From Rhodocyclaceae bacterium (GTDB taxonomy: Bacteria; Pseudomonadota; Gammaproteobacteria; Burkholderiales; Rhodocyclaceae), in assembly GCA_016704145.1 (NCBI GenBank), contig JADJAS010000007.1, forward strand, positions 186,001 to 250,000: a DNA stretch of 64,000 nt. The letters are read 5' to 3'. The first letter of the stretch is position 1; every line of letters starts with the position of its first letter. Below the pieces are notes generated by a model. The model saw only the letters and a list, made by a program, of their open reading frames with translations, searched no databases and had not been told where the DNA came from. Positions 26,748 through 37,067 of this stretch are shown here, piece after piece. The translations under genes and the position numbers were made by a program.

Positions 26748-27048
26748 CGCGCTGTCCGACGACGCACCCATCGCCGACGACGGGCGCTCGCTGGCCGTGG
26801 CGCTGGCCTATGCGCCGGGCGACGCGGCGCCGCGCGTGGTCGCCAAGGGCCGCGGACTGATCGCCGAGGCGATCATCGCCCGCGCTCGCGACCACGAAAT
26901 CTACGTACATGAATCGGCCGAGATGGTTTCCCTGCTGATGCAGGTCGATCTCGACGACCGCATTCCGCCGCACCTGTATGTCGCCGTCGCCGAGTTGCTC
27001 GCCTGGCTCTACCGCACTGAGCAAAAAGCAGCAATTAACAATCTTTAA
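26737..27048 (+). CDS. fhlB: FhlB-type protein (FlhB C-terminal domain homologue)
   Basis: Protein of 103 aa matching the cytoplasmic FlhBC/YscU domain (SLAVALAYAPGDAAPRVVAKGRGLIAEAIIARARDHEIYVHESAEMVSLLMQVDLDDRIPPHLYVAVAELLAWLY). The self-cleavage motif NPTH is absent because the protein begins just after that point in the alignment. FhlB proteins in Pseudomonas-type bacteria can partly replace FlhBC in the export gate. GTG start, overlapping the FliK-like gene. Confidence 0.82.
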   Translation: MNPDALSDDAPIADDGRSLAVALAYAPGDAAPRVVAKGRGLIAEAIIARARDHEIYVHESAEMVSLLMQVDLDDRIPPHLYVAVAELLAWLYRTEQKAAINNL

Positions 27049-27106
27049 CGTACATCAGGGTACCAACCCCGCCCGCGTCGCCTCATCCCTTCTAGAATCG
27101 GCGACC

Positions 27107-27907
27107 ATGAACGCCATTGATCCGCGCGCTGCACGCGTCGCCGCAGACTCCCCGGAGCCCGAGCCCCTGCTCGAGCCGACCGACCACGCAGCGTTCCTGC
27201 TGCGTGACCGGGGCGATATCCTGCCGGTGCTACGCGGTCTGCAAACGGCGGTCGATCGTGTCACTGTCCATTTCAACGAAGGCCGGGATTTCCTGCTGAC
27301 CGCCATCATCGCCGTCGACGAAGATTCCGTCACGCTCGACCTTGGCGCCGACGAGGAGATGAACCAGCGCGCGCTGACCGCCGACAAGGTGTTTTGCGTC
27401 GCCCGTCACGAAAAAGTGCGCGTGCAGTTCACACTGCACGGACTGCGACGGGTGGACCACCAGGGGCGTCCTGCCTTCCGCACCGGCCTGCCCGACGATC
27501 TGTTGCGGCTGCAACGGCGCGAGTACTACCGGCTATCGACGCCCATCGCCCGGCCGCTCAAATGCCTGATCCCGGTCACCGATGACGGCGGCGCGACGAC
27601 CGATATCGAAGTTCATGTCGCCGACATCAGCGGCGGCGGCATGGCCTTCATGCAGCCGGCCAACGGTTTCGTCTTTGCCCCGGACATGCGTTTCGCCAAC
27701 TGCCGTATCGAGTTGCCCGAAGTCGGCACCCTGGTGGCGACGCTGCAAATCCGCGGCGTGTTCGACGTGACGCTGCGCTCGGGCGGCAAGGCGACCCGCA
27801 TCGGCTGCCAGTTCGTCCGGCTGCCCGGGCCGATGGTGACGCTGGTGCAGCGTTACATCATCAAGGCGGAGCGGGAACGCCAAGCCCGCGACGCGGGCAT
27901 GGCATGA
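27107..27907 (+). CDS. ycgR: YcgR-type PilZ flagellar brake protein
   Basis: c-di-GMP effector of 266 aa. The N-terminal YcgR domain (about 28-140) is followed by a PilZ domain with the binding signature RREYYRL (RxxxR-like) near 145-151 and DISGGGM near 180. When c-di-GMP is bound, YcgR proteins act on the flagellar motor and slow swimming. It links the GGDEF/EAL proteins of this window to motility. The ATG at 27107 follows a possible -10 TAGAAT at 27092. Convergent with fliE, 13 bases apart. Confidence 0.87.
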   Translation: MNAIDPRAARVAADSPEPEPLLEPTDHAAFLLRDRGDILPVLRGLQTAVDRVTVHFNEGRDFLLTAIIAVDEDSVTLDLGADEEMNQRALTADKVFCVARHEKVRVQFTLHGLRRVDHQGRPAFRTGLPDDLLRLQRREYYRLSTPIARPLKCLIPVTDDGGATTDIEVHVADISGGGMAFMQPANGFVFAPDMRFANCRIELPEVGTLVATLQIRGVFDVTLRSGGKATRIGCQFVRLPGPMVTLVQRYIIKAERERQARDAGMA

Positions 27908-27920
27908 CAAACGGCAGGTG

Positions 27921-28247
27921 CTAGACCTGCATGTTCATGATGTCGTTGTAGGCCGTCACCAGCTTGTTGCGCACCTGCACCATCTGCTGGAAGGATAGGC
28001 TGGCTTTCTGCAGATTGACCATCACATCCTGGAGATTGACGTCGCTCTGGCCGGCGGCGAAATTCTCCGCCATCTGGTGCGCCTGCTGCTGAACCTGATT
28101 GACCTGATCGATGGCGGCGGTGAGGGCCTTGGCGAAATCGACATTGGCGCCCGGCGATGGCTGACTTTCGACCTTGCCGCGCGCGACCGCCGCCGCCGAA
28201 CGCAGTTCGAGGAGCATCTGGTCGATCTTGCCGGATTCGATAGCCAT
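27921..28247 (-). CDS. fliE: Flagellar hook-basal body protein FliE
   Basis: MS-ring/rod junction protein (108 aa). The C-terminal pattern GQSDVNLQDVMVNLQKASLSFQQMVQVRNKLVTAYNDIMNMQV is diagnostic. It stands alone on the minus strand between fleR and ycgR with its own sigma-54 promoter, rather than leading the fliF operon. A copy of the interspersed motif lies in its variable N-terminal part. Confidence 0.93.
   Translation of the reverse strand: MAIESGKIDQMLLELRSAAAVARGKVESQPSPGANVDFAKALTAAIDQVNQVQQQAHQMAENFAAGQSDVNLQDVMVNLQKASLSFQQMVQVRNKLVTAYNDIMNMQV
28146..28167 (+). repeat. Interspersed motif GGCG-N11-CTGACTT, copy 6
   Basis: Plus-strand copy lying antisense in fliE, in the variable segment before its conserved helical core (VESQPSPGANV). 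CTGACTTTC end is intact; the spacer is divergent. Confidence 0.65.
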
Positions 28248-28282
28248 GGTCGGTCCACTCAGGGATTCGTGCCGATTCTAGT

Positions 28283-28298
28283 AGCAAAGGCCATGCCC
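28283..28298 (-). promoter_or_regulatory. Sigma-54 promoter of fliE
   Basis: On the minus strand GGGCAT-N5-TTGCT (read 28298 to 28283) has GG and GC exactly ten bases apart, with two changes in the -24 box. The predicted start near 28272 is 25 bases before fliE. Confidence 0.75.
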
Positions 28299-28317
28299 AT
28301 TCAACCCGGCGAATGCC

Positions 28318-29675
<1,358 letters not shown>

Positions 29676-29691
<16 letters not shown>

Positions 29692-30548
29692 GACGTCGGG
29701 GTCAGGGGCAGCGTGATGATGAACTCGGTGCCGACACCCGGCTGCGAGCGGACGTCGATGCCGCCGCCATGGGCGCGGGCGACACCCCGGGCGATCGCCA
29801 GGCCGAGCCCGGTGCCGTCGCTGCGGGTGGTAAAGAAGGGTTCGAACAGGCGGGCGACGACGTCGGCGGTCATGCCGCGACCGTTGTCGCTCACCGAGAG
29901 GATCGCCCGATCCGCGCCACAGGTGGCGGCGAGCGTCACCACGCCGCCGGCGGCCACCGCCTGAATCGCATTGTCGACGAGATTGGTCAGCGCGCCGGCC
30001 AGCGCCTTGCGGTTACCGGTGATCATGGCCTCCGACGAAACACCGGCAATACGGAAATCGACCTGCCGGCGGGCCGCCAGCGGTTCGCAGGTGTGGGCCA
30101 GTTCGGTGAGCAGGTCGGCGACACGAAAGGTTTCACGGCCCAGCACCTCGCCGCGTGCGAACAACAGCATGTCCTGGATCAGGCGCTCAAGGTGCTTGAG
30201 GCGGTCGACGGTCTTGCGCGCGATCGACACGCGACTGTCGGCGGCCAACTCCGGATTCTCAAGGTTGCCGGCATAAAGCAACGCCGCAGCCAGCGGCGTG
30301 CGCAACTGGTGGGCAAGCTGGGCCGCCATCTCGCCCATCGCGGCCAGCCGCTTGTTGCGTTCGGCCTCCTCGCGCAGGCGGTTGGCCTCGGCGTTGGCGG
30401 CGGCCAATTCGGCGGTGAGGGACTCAACCTGCCGCTCGAGCGCGCCGTAGGCGGCCGCCAGTTCCTCGGAGGCCTGGCTGAACGCCTGGAAAGCCTCGGC
30501 AAGGCGCTTCGGATCGAGTTCGGCATCGGCCGCGAGCAGGGTGTCCAT
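29676..30548 (-). CDS. fleS: Flagellar sensor histidine kinase FleS/FlrB
   Basis: Soluble kinase of 290 aa without membrane segments. A coiled-coil (about 25-68) precedes the HisKA domain with phosphoacceptor H80 (AAQLAHQLRTPLAAALLYAGNL); the ATPase domain has LVDNAIQAV, VSDNGRGM, LFEPFFTTRSDGTGLGLAI. FleS-type kinases sense basal-body assembly state rather than an external ligand. It is divergent from fliF and shares that intergenic region. Confidence 0.91.
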
Positions 30549-30598
30549 AACCCGGCCATCATGGCAGAATCCCCGTGCCGCAACAACTTCCGAAATGC

Positions 30599-30613
30599 CG
30601 GCAAAAATTGCCG
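30599..30613. promoter_or_regulatory. Flagellar palindrome CGGCA-N5-TGCCG upstream of fliF
   Basis: CGGCA-AAAAT-TGCCG, a perfect 5-bp inverted repeat (6 bp if the inner A-T pair is counted), about 10 bases before the fliF -24 element and 51 bases before the divergent fleS start. It belongs to a recurring family in this cluster and may bind FleR. Confidence 0.6.
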
Positions 30614-30621
30614 TTGCTTGC

Positions 30622-30637
30622 TGGAACCGGGCTTGCT
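30622..30637 (+). promoter_or_regulatory. Sigma-54 promoter of fliF operon
   Basis: TGGAAC-N5-TTGCT has a single change from TGGCAC-N5-TTGCT and exact spacing. The predicted start near 30648 leaves a leader of about 68 bases before fliF. Confidence 0.85.
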
Positions 30638-30715
30638 AGTGAAGCCGACAATCCGGCAGCGGCTCGTGGAGCCGGCAAATTCGCCACCAACCGGACCCTC
30701 TTGCGCCCACCAGCG

Positions 30716-32359
30716 ATGGCCACCGCACAGCAAGCCCTGCCGTTCAATCTCGCCGCGTTCAGTCGCATGAACGCGTCGCAGAAGCTGGCCGTGCTGGCGG
30801 GCGTGGCGCTGGCCGTCGCCTTGCTGGTGGGAGGCCTGCTCTGGGCGAAAGAACCGTCTTATGGCGTGGTGTTCGCCAACCTCTCGGAAAAGGACGGCGG
30901 CCAGATCGTCGCCGCGCTGGAGCAGCAGAACGTTCCCTACCGGATCGCCGAAGGCGGCGGCGCGATCCTGGTGCCTTCGCACCAGGTGCACGACGTGCGG
31001 CTGCGGCTGGCCTCGCAGGGCCTGCCCAAGGGCGGACTGGTCGGTTTCGAGGTCATGGAAACCCAGAAGTTGGGCATCAGCCAGTTCGCCGAACAGATCA
31101 ACTATCAGCGCGCCCTCGAAGGCGAACTGGCGCGCTCGATCCAGTCGCTGGCCGCCGTCAAGGGCGCTCGCGTGCATCTGGCGATCCCGAAGCAGACCGC
31201 CTTCCTGCGCGACGACCAGAAACCGACCGCTTCCGTGCTGGTGGCCTTGCACCCCGGACGGACGCTGGAACCGGCGCAGGTGTCCGGGATCGTGCATCTG
31301 GTTTCATCGAGCGTACCGCAGCTCAGTCCCGCGCAGGTGAGCGTCATCGACCAGGATGGCAACCTGGTGTCGTCGCCCTCCAGCAACGGCAAGACCGCCG
31401 GTCTCGACGCCGGCCAGATCAAGTACATGCGCGACATCGAGGAAGCCTATCGCCACCGCATCGAGGCCATCCTGGCGCCGCTGGTCGGTTCCACCAACGT
31501 GCGCGCCCAGGTCACCGCCGAGATCGATTTCTCCGAAACCGAGCAGGTGGCGGAAACCTACCGGCCGAACCCGAGCCCCGATACGGCGATCCGCAGCCAG
31601 CAGACCGCCGAGCAGGGCGCGCCCGGCGCCGGCGGGGCCGCCATCGGCGTGCCCGGCGCGCTGACCAACCAGCCGCCGGTGCCGGCCACCGCGCCGATCA
31701 CCAGCCCGCCGGTGACGGGCGCCGCCAATGCCGCCAACGCCGGTGGCGGCGGGTCGTCATCGCTGACTTTCAGCAAGAACGCGACGGTGAACTTCGAACT
31801 CGACAAGACCGTCAGGCACACCCGGGGTGCGTCGGGCGTGGTCAAGCGGCTGGCGGTGGCGGTGATCCTCAACAACAAGCTGGACCCGGCCAAGGGCAAG
31901 GCCGCGCCGCTGACCGACACCGAATTGAAGCAGGCCACGGCGCTGGCCAAGGAAGCCGTCGGTTTCAACAAGGATCGCGGCGATACCGTCAATGTCGCCA
32001 ATGTCGCCTTCGCCCCGCGCGAGCAGGAACTGATTCCCGATACGCCGCTGTGGAAGGATCCCTGGCTGATCGCCACCGCCAAGGACATCGGCAAGTGGCT
32101 GTTGTTCGTGTTCCTGGCCTGGCTGCTATGGACGCGGGCGTTCAAGCCGCTGTTCGAAATGCTGGCGGCGACCGCCCACCGCGTCGAGGCGGAACAGGAG
32201 GCGGCGGCCAGCGCCGCCGGCGCCGCGACCGAGGGCCACGGCGCGAGCCCGGGTCGTAGCTACGAAAACAAGCTGCAGCAGGCCCGCGACCTCGCCAAGC
32301 AGGATCCCAAGCTGGTGGCCGGCGTGATCAAGGAGTGGGTCGGTGGCGAATCCCGATGA
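30716..32359 (+). CDS. fliF: Flagellar MS-ring protein FliF
   Basis: Inner-membrane ring protein (547 aa). Two transmembrane helices (about 25-45 VLAGVALAVALLVGGLLWA and about 455-475 WLLFVFLAWLLW) flank ring-building motifs (FANLSEKDGGQIVAALEQQNVPYRI; ARVHLAIPKQTAFLRDDQKPTASVLV). The cytoplasmic tail ends in the FliG-binding segment LAKQDPKLVAGVIKEWVGGE. The region at about 300-350 is a Gly/Ala/Pro-rich disordered linker that carries a copy of the interspersed motif. ATG at 30716 gives the normal N-terminus. It overlaps fliG by 17 bases. Confidence 0.95.
   Translation: MATAQQALPFNLAAFSRMNASQKLAVLAGVALAVALLVGGLLWAKEPSYGVVFANLSEKDGGQIVAALEQQNVPYRIAEGGGAILVPSHQVHDVRLRLASQGLPKGGLVGFEVMETQKLGISQFAEQINYQRALEGELARSIQSLAAVKGARVHLAIPKQTAFLRDDQKPTASVLVALHPGRTLEPAQVSGIVHLVSSSVPQLSPAQVSVIDQDGNLVSSPSSNGKTAGLDAGQIKYMRDIEEAYRHRIEAILAPLVGSTNVRAQVTAEIDFSETEQVAETYRPNPSPDTAIRSQQTAEQGAPGAGGAAIGVPGALTNQPPVPATAPITSPPVTGAANAANAGGGGSSSLTFSKNATVNFELDKTVRHTRGASGVVKRLAVAVILNNKLDPAKGKAAPLTDTELKQATALAKEAVGFNKDRGDTVNVANVAFAPREQELIPDTPLWKDPWLIATAKDIGKWLLFVFLAWLLWTRAFKPLFEMLAATAHRVEAEQEAAASAAGAATEGHGASPGRSYENKLQQARDLAKQDPKLVAGVIKEWVGGESR
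31748..31769 (+). repeat. Interspersed motif GGCG-N11-CTGACTT, copy 7
   Basis: Plus-strand copy in the disordered linker of fliF (GGGGSSSLTFSKN). GGCG and CTGACTTTC are exact; the spacer matches the consensus at 7 of 11 positions. Confidence 0.5.
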
Positions 32360-33347
32360 GGGGCTGGAAAAGAGCGCCATGCTGCTGCTCTCGCTGGGCG
32401 AGGACGAAGCCGCCGAGATCCTGAAGCATCTGGGGCCGAAGGAAGTCCAGAAGCTCGGCCACGCGATGGCGCAGTTGAAGGCGGTGCCGCGCGACCGCAT
32501 CGAGGTCGTGCTCGACGAACTGGAAGACCATACCGCCAAGGGCTCGCCAGTGCCGGTCGATGAAGGTGTCATTCGCGCCATGCTGACCAAGGCGCTGGGC
32601 GACGACCGTGCCGCCAACCTGCTGTCGCGCATCCTCCAGGGCGGCGACACGGCCGGCATCGAAGGCCTGAAGTGGATGGACGCCCCTACCGTGGCCGACC
32701 TGATCAAGAACGAGCATCCGCAGATCATCGCCACCATCCTGGTCCATCTGGAATTCGATCATGCCGGCGAGATTCTCAAGCATTTCACCGAGCGTTTGCG
32801 CAACGACGTGCTGCTGCGCATCGCCACGCTCGACGGCGTGCAGCCGATCGCCTTGCACGAACTCAACGACGCCATGAAGCGGCTGCTGGCCGGCGCCTCG
32901 GGCAATGTCAAGAAGGCGTCGATGGGTGGCGTCCGCCACGCCGCCGAGATTCTCAACTTCGTCGGCCAGGCCGCCGAAACCGCCATCGTCGACAACGTCC
33001 GCGAGTACGATCCGGATCTGGCGCAGAAGATCCTCGACGAGATGTTCGTGTTCGAGAACCTGCTCGACATCGACGATCGCGGCATCCAGCTGCTGCTGCG
33101 GGAGATCCAGTCCGATTCGTTGATCCTCGCGCTCAAGGGCGCCCCGCCAGAACTGCGCGAGAAGATCTTCAAGAACATGTCGCAGCGTGCCGCGGAGATG
33201 CTTAGGGAGGATCTCGAGGCCAAGGGACCGGTGCGCCTATCCGAAGTCGAGGGCGAACAGAAGGAGATCCTCAAGATCGCCCGCCGCCTGGCCGATGAGG
33301 GGCAGATCGTGCTGGGCGGCAAGGGCGGCGAGGATCAGATGATATGA
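32343..33347 (+). CDS. fliG: Flagellar motor switch protein FliG
   Basis: C-ring protein (334 aa) that couples stator force to rotation. The N-terminal FliF-binding domain (GLEKSAMLLLSLGEDEAAEILKHLGPKEVQ), the middle EHPQIIATILVHLE motif and the C-terminal torque helix region (DNVREYDPDLAQKILDEMFVFENLLDIDDRGIQLLLREI) are all present. GTG start inside the end of fliF implies coupled translation. Confidence 0.95.
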   Translation: MANPDEGLEKSAMLLLSLGEDEAAEILKHLGPKEVQKLGHAMAQLKAVPRDRIEVVLDELEDHTAKGSPVPVDEGVIRAMLTKALGDDRAANLLSRILQGGDTAGIEGLKWMDAPTVADLIKNEHPQIIATILVHLEFDHAGEILKHFTERLRNDVLLRIATLDGVQPIALHELNDAMKRLLAGASGNVKKASMGGVRHAAEILNFVGQAAETAIVDNVREYDPDLAQKILDEMFVFENLLDIDDRGIQLLLREIQSDSLILALKGAPPELREKIFKNMSQRAAEMLREDLEAKGPVRLSEVEGEQKEILKIARRLADEGQIVLGGKGGEDQMI

Positions 33348-33961
33348 GCGGCCTCACCGCCTGGGAACGCTGGGAGCTAGCCAGCCTCGACACGCTGGAA
33401 ACGCCGGCCAACGAGTCGGCCGCCGAGGACGCACCCGCGCAACGTCCCGACCCCACCGAGATCGAGCGCATCCGCGGGCAGGCCGAAGCACAAGGTCGCC
33501 AGGCCGGCTATGCCGCCGGTCAGGCCGCCGCCCGCGCCGAAGCCGAACGCCTCGGCCGCGCCGCCGCCGGCCTGGAGCAGGCGCTGGCGGAATTCAATCA
33601 GTCGGTCGCCGACGAACTGCTGGCGCTGGCGACCGAGATCGCCCGCCAGGTGGTGCGCCAGACGATCACCCTTCGTCCGGAAACCATCCAGGCCGTGGTG
33701 AACGAGGCGCTCGCGCAATTTCCTCATCAACACGCGACCATCTACCTCCACCCGCAGGATGCCTCGCTGATACGCTCCCACGCCGGCGACGCACTGGCCC
33801 ACGCCGGCCACCGCATCCTCGAAGAGCCGGGCCTGCAGCCGGGTGACTGCCTGGTCGAATCCGGCAGCAGCCAGCTCGACGCCACGCTGGCCACGCGCTG
33901 GCGCCGCGTGCTCGAAGGCATCGGTCTACAGACCGCGTGGATTGAACCGGAGGCGCCATGA
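33344..33961 (+). CDS. fliH: Flagellar export stator protein FliH
   Basis: Regulator of the FliI ATPase (205 aa). Glu/Gln/Ala-rich helical N-terminal region with GxxxG-like repeats (GRQAGYAAGQAAARAEAERLGRAAAG), then the conserved C-terminal domain (ELLALATEIARQVVRQTITLRPETIQAVVNEAL, LQPGDCLVESGSSQLDATLATRWRRVLEGIG). Overlaps fliG and fliI by four bases each. Confidence 0.92.
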   Translation: MSGLTAWERWELASLDTLETPANESAAEDAPAQRPDPTEIERIRGQAEAQGRQAGYAAGQAAARAEAERLGRAAAGLEQALAEFNQSVADELLALATEIARQVVRQTITLRPETIQAVVNEALAQFPHQHATIYLHPQDASLIRSHAGDALAHAGHRILEEPGLQPGDCLVESGSSQLDATLATRWRRVLEGIGLQTAWIEPEAP

Positions 33962-35352
33962 ACCCGCAATGTCAGGCTTGGCGCAACCTGCTGGTGCAAT
34001 GCCGGCATCAGCTCGGCGACGTCATGCCTTTCCAGGCCGGTGGACGCCTGACCCGCATCAACGGCCTGGTCATGGAAGCCTCGGGCCTCAAGGTGGCGCT
34101 CGGCGCCTCCTGCCGGGTGCAGATTCCGGGCGACGGCACGGTGGAGGCCGAAGTGGTGGGCTTCGCCGGCGAACGGCTGTTCATGATGCCGACCGAGGAT
34201 GTTTACGGCCTGGCGCCAGGCTCGAGCGTGATCCCGATCGAGCCGCCTTCGGCCACGCCACGGCTGGGCCGGGCCACGCCGATGTTCCGTCGCGCCTTCG
34301 ACCGCTCGAAGCGGCTGCCGGTCGGCGACCAGTTGCTGGGACGGGTCGTCGATGGCAATGGCCGGCCGCTCGACCAGATCGGGCCGCTCGACGCCAAGCA
34401 TGTGCGTTCGCTCAACAGCCGCCCGTTCAATCCCTTGCAACGGGCGCCGATTTCGCGGACGCTGGATGTCGGCATTCGCGCGCTCAACGGCCTGCTGACC
34501 ATCGGCCGGGGACAGCGGCTGGGCCTGTTCGCCGGTTCCGGCGTCGGCAAGAGCGTGCTGCTGGGCATGATGGCGCGCTACACGGCCGCCGAGCTGATCG
34601 TGGTCGGCTTGATCGGCGAACGGGGCCGCGAAGTCAAGGAGTTCATCGAGCACAACCTCGGCGACGCGGGACTGGCGCGTTCGGTGGTGGTCGCCTGCCC
34701 GGCCGACGTCAGCCCGCTGATGCGGCTGCAGGGTGCCTCCTACGCCACCTCCATCGCCGAGCATTTCCGCGACCAAGGCCGGCATGTCCTGCTGATCATG
34801 GATTCGCTGACCCGCTACGCCATGGCCCAGCGCGAAATCGCGCTGGCGGTCGGCGAGCCGCCGGTGACGCGCGGCTATCCGCCCTCGGTGTTCGCCCGCC
34901 TGCCGCAGCTGGTCGAGCGCGCCGGCAATGGCCCGCAAGGCGGCGGCTCAATCACCGCCTTCTACACGGTGCTGGCGGAAGGCGACGACCAGCAGGACCC
35001 GATCGCCGATTCGGCGCGCGCCATCCTCGACGGTCACATCGTGCTGTCGCGCTCGCTGGCCGATGCCGGCCATTATCCGGCCATCGACATCGAGCAATCG
35101 ATTTCGCGCGCCATGACCAACCTGATCGAGCCGGCCCACCTGGACCTGGTGCGGCGCTTCAAGCAGCTCTATTCACGCTATCAACGGGCGCGCGACCTGC
35201 TGGCGGTCGGCGCCTACGCCCGCGGCTCCGACCCGATGCTTGACCAGGCGATCACGCTGTATCCCGGCATGGAACACTTTCTCCAGCAGGGCATCGAGGA
35301 ACGCGCCAGCAGCGACGACAGCCTGCGCGCGCTGGCCGCGCTGTTCGGGTGA
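33958..35352 (+). CDS. fliI: Flagellum-specific ATPase FliI
   Basis: Hexameric ATPase of the flagellar type III export system (464 aa). Walker A AGSGVGKS is at 192-199; the Walker B region is HVLLIMDSLTRYAMAQREI; the family signature VTRGYPPSVFARLPQLVERAG is intact. The N-terminal beta-barrel and C-terminal helical domain have normal length. It is followed at 22 bases by fliJ. Confidence 0.95.
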   Translation: MNPQCQAWRNLLVQCRHQLGDVMPFQAGGRLTRINGLVMEASGLKVALGASCRVQIPGDGTVEAEVVGFAGERLFMMPTEDVYGLAPGSSVIPIEPPSATPRLGRATPMFRRAFDRSKRLPVGDQLLGRVVDGNGRPLDQIGPLDAKHVRSLNSRPFNPLQRAPISRTLDVGIRALNGLLTIGRGQRLGLFAGSGVGKSVLLGMMARYTAAELIVVGLIGERGREVKEFIEHNLGDAGLARSVVVACPADVSPLMRLQGASYATSIAEHFRDQGRHVLLIMDSLTRYAMAQREIALAVGEPPVTRGYPPSVFARLPQLVERAGNGPQGGGSITAFYTVLAEGDDQQDPIADSARAILDGHIVLSRSLADAGHYPAIDIEQSISRAMTNLIEPAHLDLVRRFKQLYSRYQRARDLLAVGAYARGSDPMLDQAITLYPGMEHFLQQGIEERASSDDSLRALAALFG

Positions 35353-35374
35353 ACTAGAATAAGCAGATGTCGCC

Positions 35375-35851
35375 ATGACGACGACTTGGACGAACCCCGT
35401 GACCAAGAACTTTCCGCTACAGTCGATACTCGACCTTTCGCAGATGCGACTCGACGAGGCGACCCGCCGGCTGGGCGAACTGATCGCCGACCAGGAAAAG
35501 GCGGCCGGACGCATGGACCTGCTCGTCCAGTACCGCGAGGAGTATTACGGTCGCTTCATGGCGGCGGCGCGGGACGGGTTGAGCCCCGAACAGTGGCGGA
35601 ATTACCAGACGTTTCTCACCAAGCTGGATCAGGCGATCGGCCAGGCCGAACAAATGATGAGCCAGTCGAAGCAGATGACCGCCGCCGGACAGCAGGACTG
35701 GCTGAGCAAGCGAGGCAAGGTCAAGGCGTTCGACACGCTGGCCGCCCGCCACCAAGCGCGAGCCGACCATGACGAGTCGCGCCGCGAGCAGAAAAGCCTG
35801 GACGAGCACAGCACGCGCGTGCACCTGGCTCGCTTCAAGGAAGAGGAGTGA
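35375..35851 (+). CDS. fliJ: Flagellar export protein FliJ
   Basis: Coiled-coil protein (158 aa) that forms the central stalk of the FliHIJ ATPase complex. The sequence is almost entirely helical and rich in Gln, Glu, Lys and Arg (LQSILDLSQMRLDEATRRLGELIADQEKAAGRMDLLVQYREEY), as in the family. It ends the fliFGHIJ run; the next gene has its own sigma-54 promoter 26 bases beyond the fliJ stop. Confidence 0.88.
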   Translation: MTTTWTNPVTKNFPLQSILDLSQMRLDEATRRLGELIADQEKAAGRMDLLVQYREEYYGRFMAAARDGLSPEQWRNYQTFLTKLDQAIGQAEQMMSQSKQMTAAGQQDWLSKRGKVKAFDTLAARHQARADHDESRREQKSLDEHSTRVHLARFKEEE

Positions 35852-35876
35852 CCGGCAGCAGGCCCGCGCGGAGCAC

Positions 35877-35892
35877 TGGCACGAGCCTTGCA
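35877..35892 (+). promoter_or_regulatory. Sigma-54 promoter of fliK operon
   Basis: TGGCAC-N5-TTGCA, an exact match to the consensus. The predicted start near 35903 gives a leader of about 26 bases. A related but imperfect inverted repeat, CGGCA-GAAT-TGCCA, lies at 35901-35914. Confidence 0.92.
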
Positions 35893-35928
35893 TTTCATTC
35901 CGGCAGAATTGCCAGCGAGGATTGCCCG

Positions 35929-37035
35929 ATGCCCCCCGGAATCAGTATTCCCCAACTTGCCGCTAGGCTCGCCGTAAAGGCGGGGCCCGCGCCCGACGCG
36001 GGCGCCGACGCCGATAACAAGGGTGGCTCGCCGTTCGCCGACATCCTGAACGGCCAAATGGACTCGGCGGGCGCGGTCTCGGCGGCGGCGTTCCTGCCCA
36101 CGCTGCTCGGCGACCGCTTCAAGGAGGCCATGCCGGATGCCGCCGCCGAGACCGTCGTCCCCGGCGCGCAGCCTGCGCTGGCCGACATGCTGACGGCGCT
36201 GCCGGCCCTGGCCAACGCCGCCGAGGGATCGGCGCTCCGGCGCGCGGAACCGCTGCCCGGGCAGGGCCCGGCCGACGGTCTGGCCACGGCAATACAGGCA
36301 TTGGCGCGCGCTCCGCGCGGCGATGGCGGATTGGAGCGGATGGCGCACGCAACCGTGCCCGCGCCCCTGGCGACCGCCGAAGGCGGCATCGGCAAAGCCG
36401 CGGAGGCCAAGGCGTCGCCGGCAATACTTGCCGCCAATCAGGACGAACTGGAAGCTTCGATGGTCGCCCAGGTCATCGCCGAGGCAAAGTCAGCCGTGGC
36501 GACACGCCTGCCGGCGACGCCCGACCCGGCGACCGCCGCGGCCGCAGCGCTACAGGCAGCCGCCGCGGTCGCGCCCGCTCATGCCGCGATGACCCAGATC
36601 GGTCCGATCAACGAGTTCCGCATCATCACGCCGCTGGGCAGCGACCCCTGGCGGAGCGCAATCGGCGACAGCCTGGTGATCATGACCGGACAGCAGCAGC
36701 ACCGGGCCGAACTGGTGCTGACGCCACCGCAACTCGGTCGCGTCGAGGTTTCGCTGACCATGACCGGCGACCAGGCCAACGCCATCTTCGTTTCGGCCAA
36801 CCCGGCGGTCCGCGAGGCCCTGGAGAACGCCTTGCCACGCCTGCAGGAACTGCTGGCCGATGCCGGCATCGTGCTTAATTCTCAGGTCGGTTCGGAACTG
36901 CCGCGCAACGCGACGAATGGTGATCCCCGCGATGGCGCAAACCGCCGGACGTCGGACCAGCCACCGGGCCGGACGTTCACCGTCGCCGCCACCGCCGAAC
37001 GCGGCGGGCGCGGATTGGTCGATGTGTTTGCCTGA
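35929..37035 (+). CDS. fliK: Flagellar hook-length control protein FliK
   Basis: Secreted ruler (368 aa) that signals the FlhB specificity switch when the hook is complete. The N-terminal 250 residues are Ala/Pro-rich and poorly conserved; the C-terminal domain (HRAELVLTPPQLGRVEVSLTMTGDQANAIFVSANPAVREALENALPRLQELLADAGIVLNSQVGS) is the conserved hook-length region. The ATG at 35929 follows a GAGGA site and the predicted transcription start, so an upstream frame extension to 35848 is rejected. It leads fliKLMN. Confidence 0.9.
   Translation: MPPGISIPQLAARLAVKAGPAPDAGADADNKGGSPFADILNGQMDSAGAVSAAAFLPTLLGDRFKEAMPDAAAETVVPGAQPALADMLTALPALANAAEGSALRRAEPLPGQGPADGLATAIQALARAPRGDGGLERMAHATVPAPLATAEGGIGKAAEAKASPAILAANQDELEASMVAQVIAEAKSAVATRLPATPDPATAAAAALQAAAAVAPAHAAMTQIGPINEFRIITPLGSDPWRSAIGDSLVIMTGQQQHRAELVLTPPQLGRVEVSLTMTGDQANAIFVSANPAVREALENALPRLQELLADAGIVLNSQVGSELPRNATNGDPRDGANRRTSDQPPGRTFTVAATAERGGRGLVDVFA
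36419..36433. promoter_or_regulatory. CGGCA-N5-TGCCG palindrome inside fliK
   Basis: CGGCA-ATACT-TGCCG in the variable N-terminal half of fliK, about 515 bases after the predicted transcription start. It matches the flagellar operator family exactly but its distance from any promoter makes a function doubtful. Confidence 0.35.
36487..36508 (-). repeat. Interspersed motif GGCG-N11-CTGACTT, copy 8
   Basis: Minus-strand copy in the variable half of fliK (AEAKSAVATRLPA). Spacer TGTCGCCACGG and end CTGACTTTG match the consensus throughout. Confidence 0.8.
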
Positions 37036-37067
37036 CCTCGGGTCACGGCGTTTCAGGGAGATGAAGC

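Noticed and set aside
37015..37040. Sigma-54-like sequence TGGTCGATGTGTTTGC before fliL
   Set aside because: GG and GC are 11 bases apart instead of 10, and fliL can be read from the fliK promoter.
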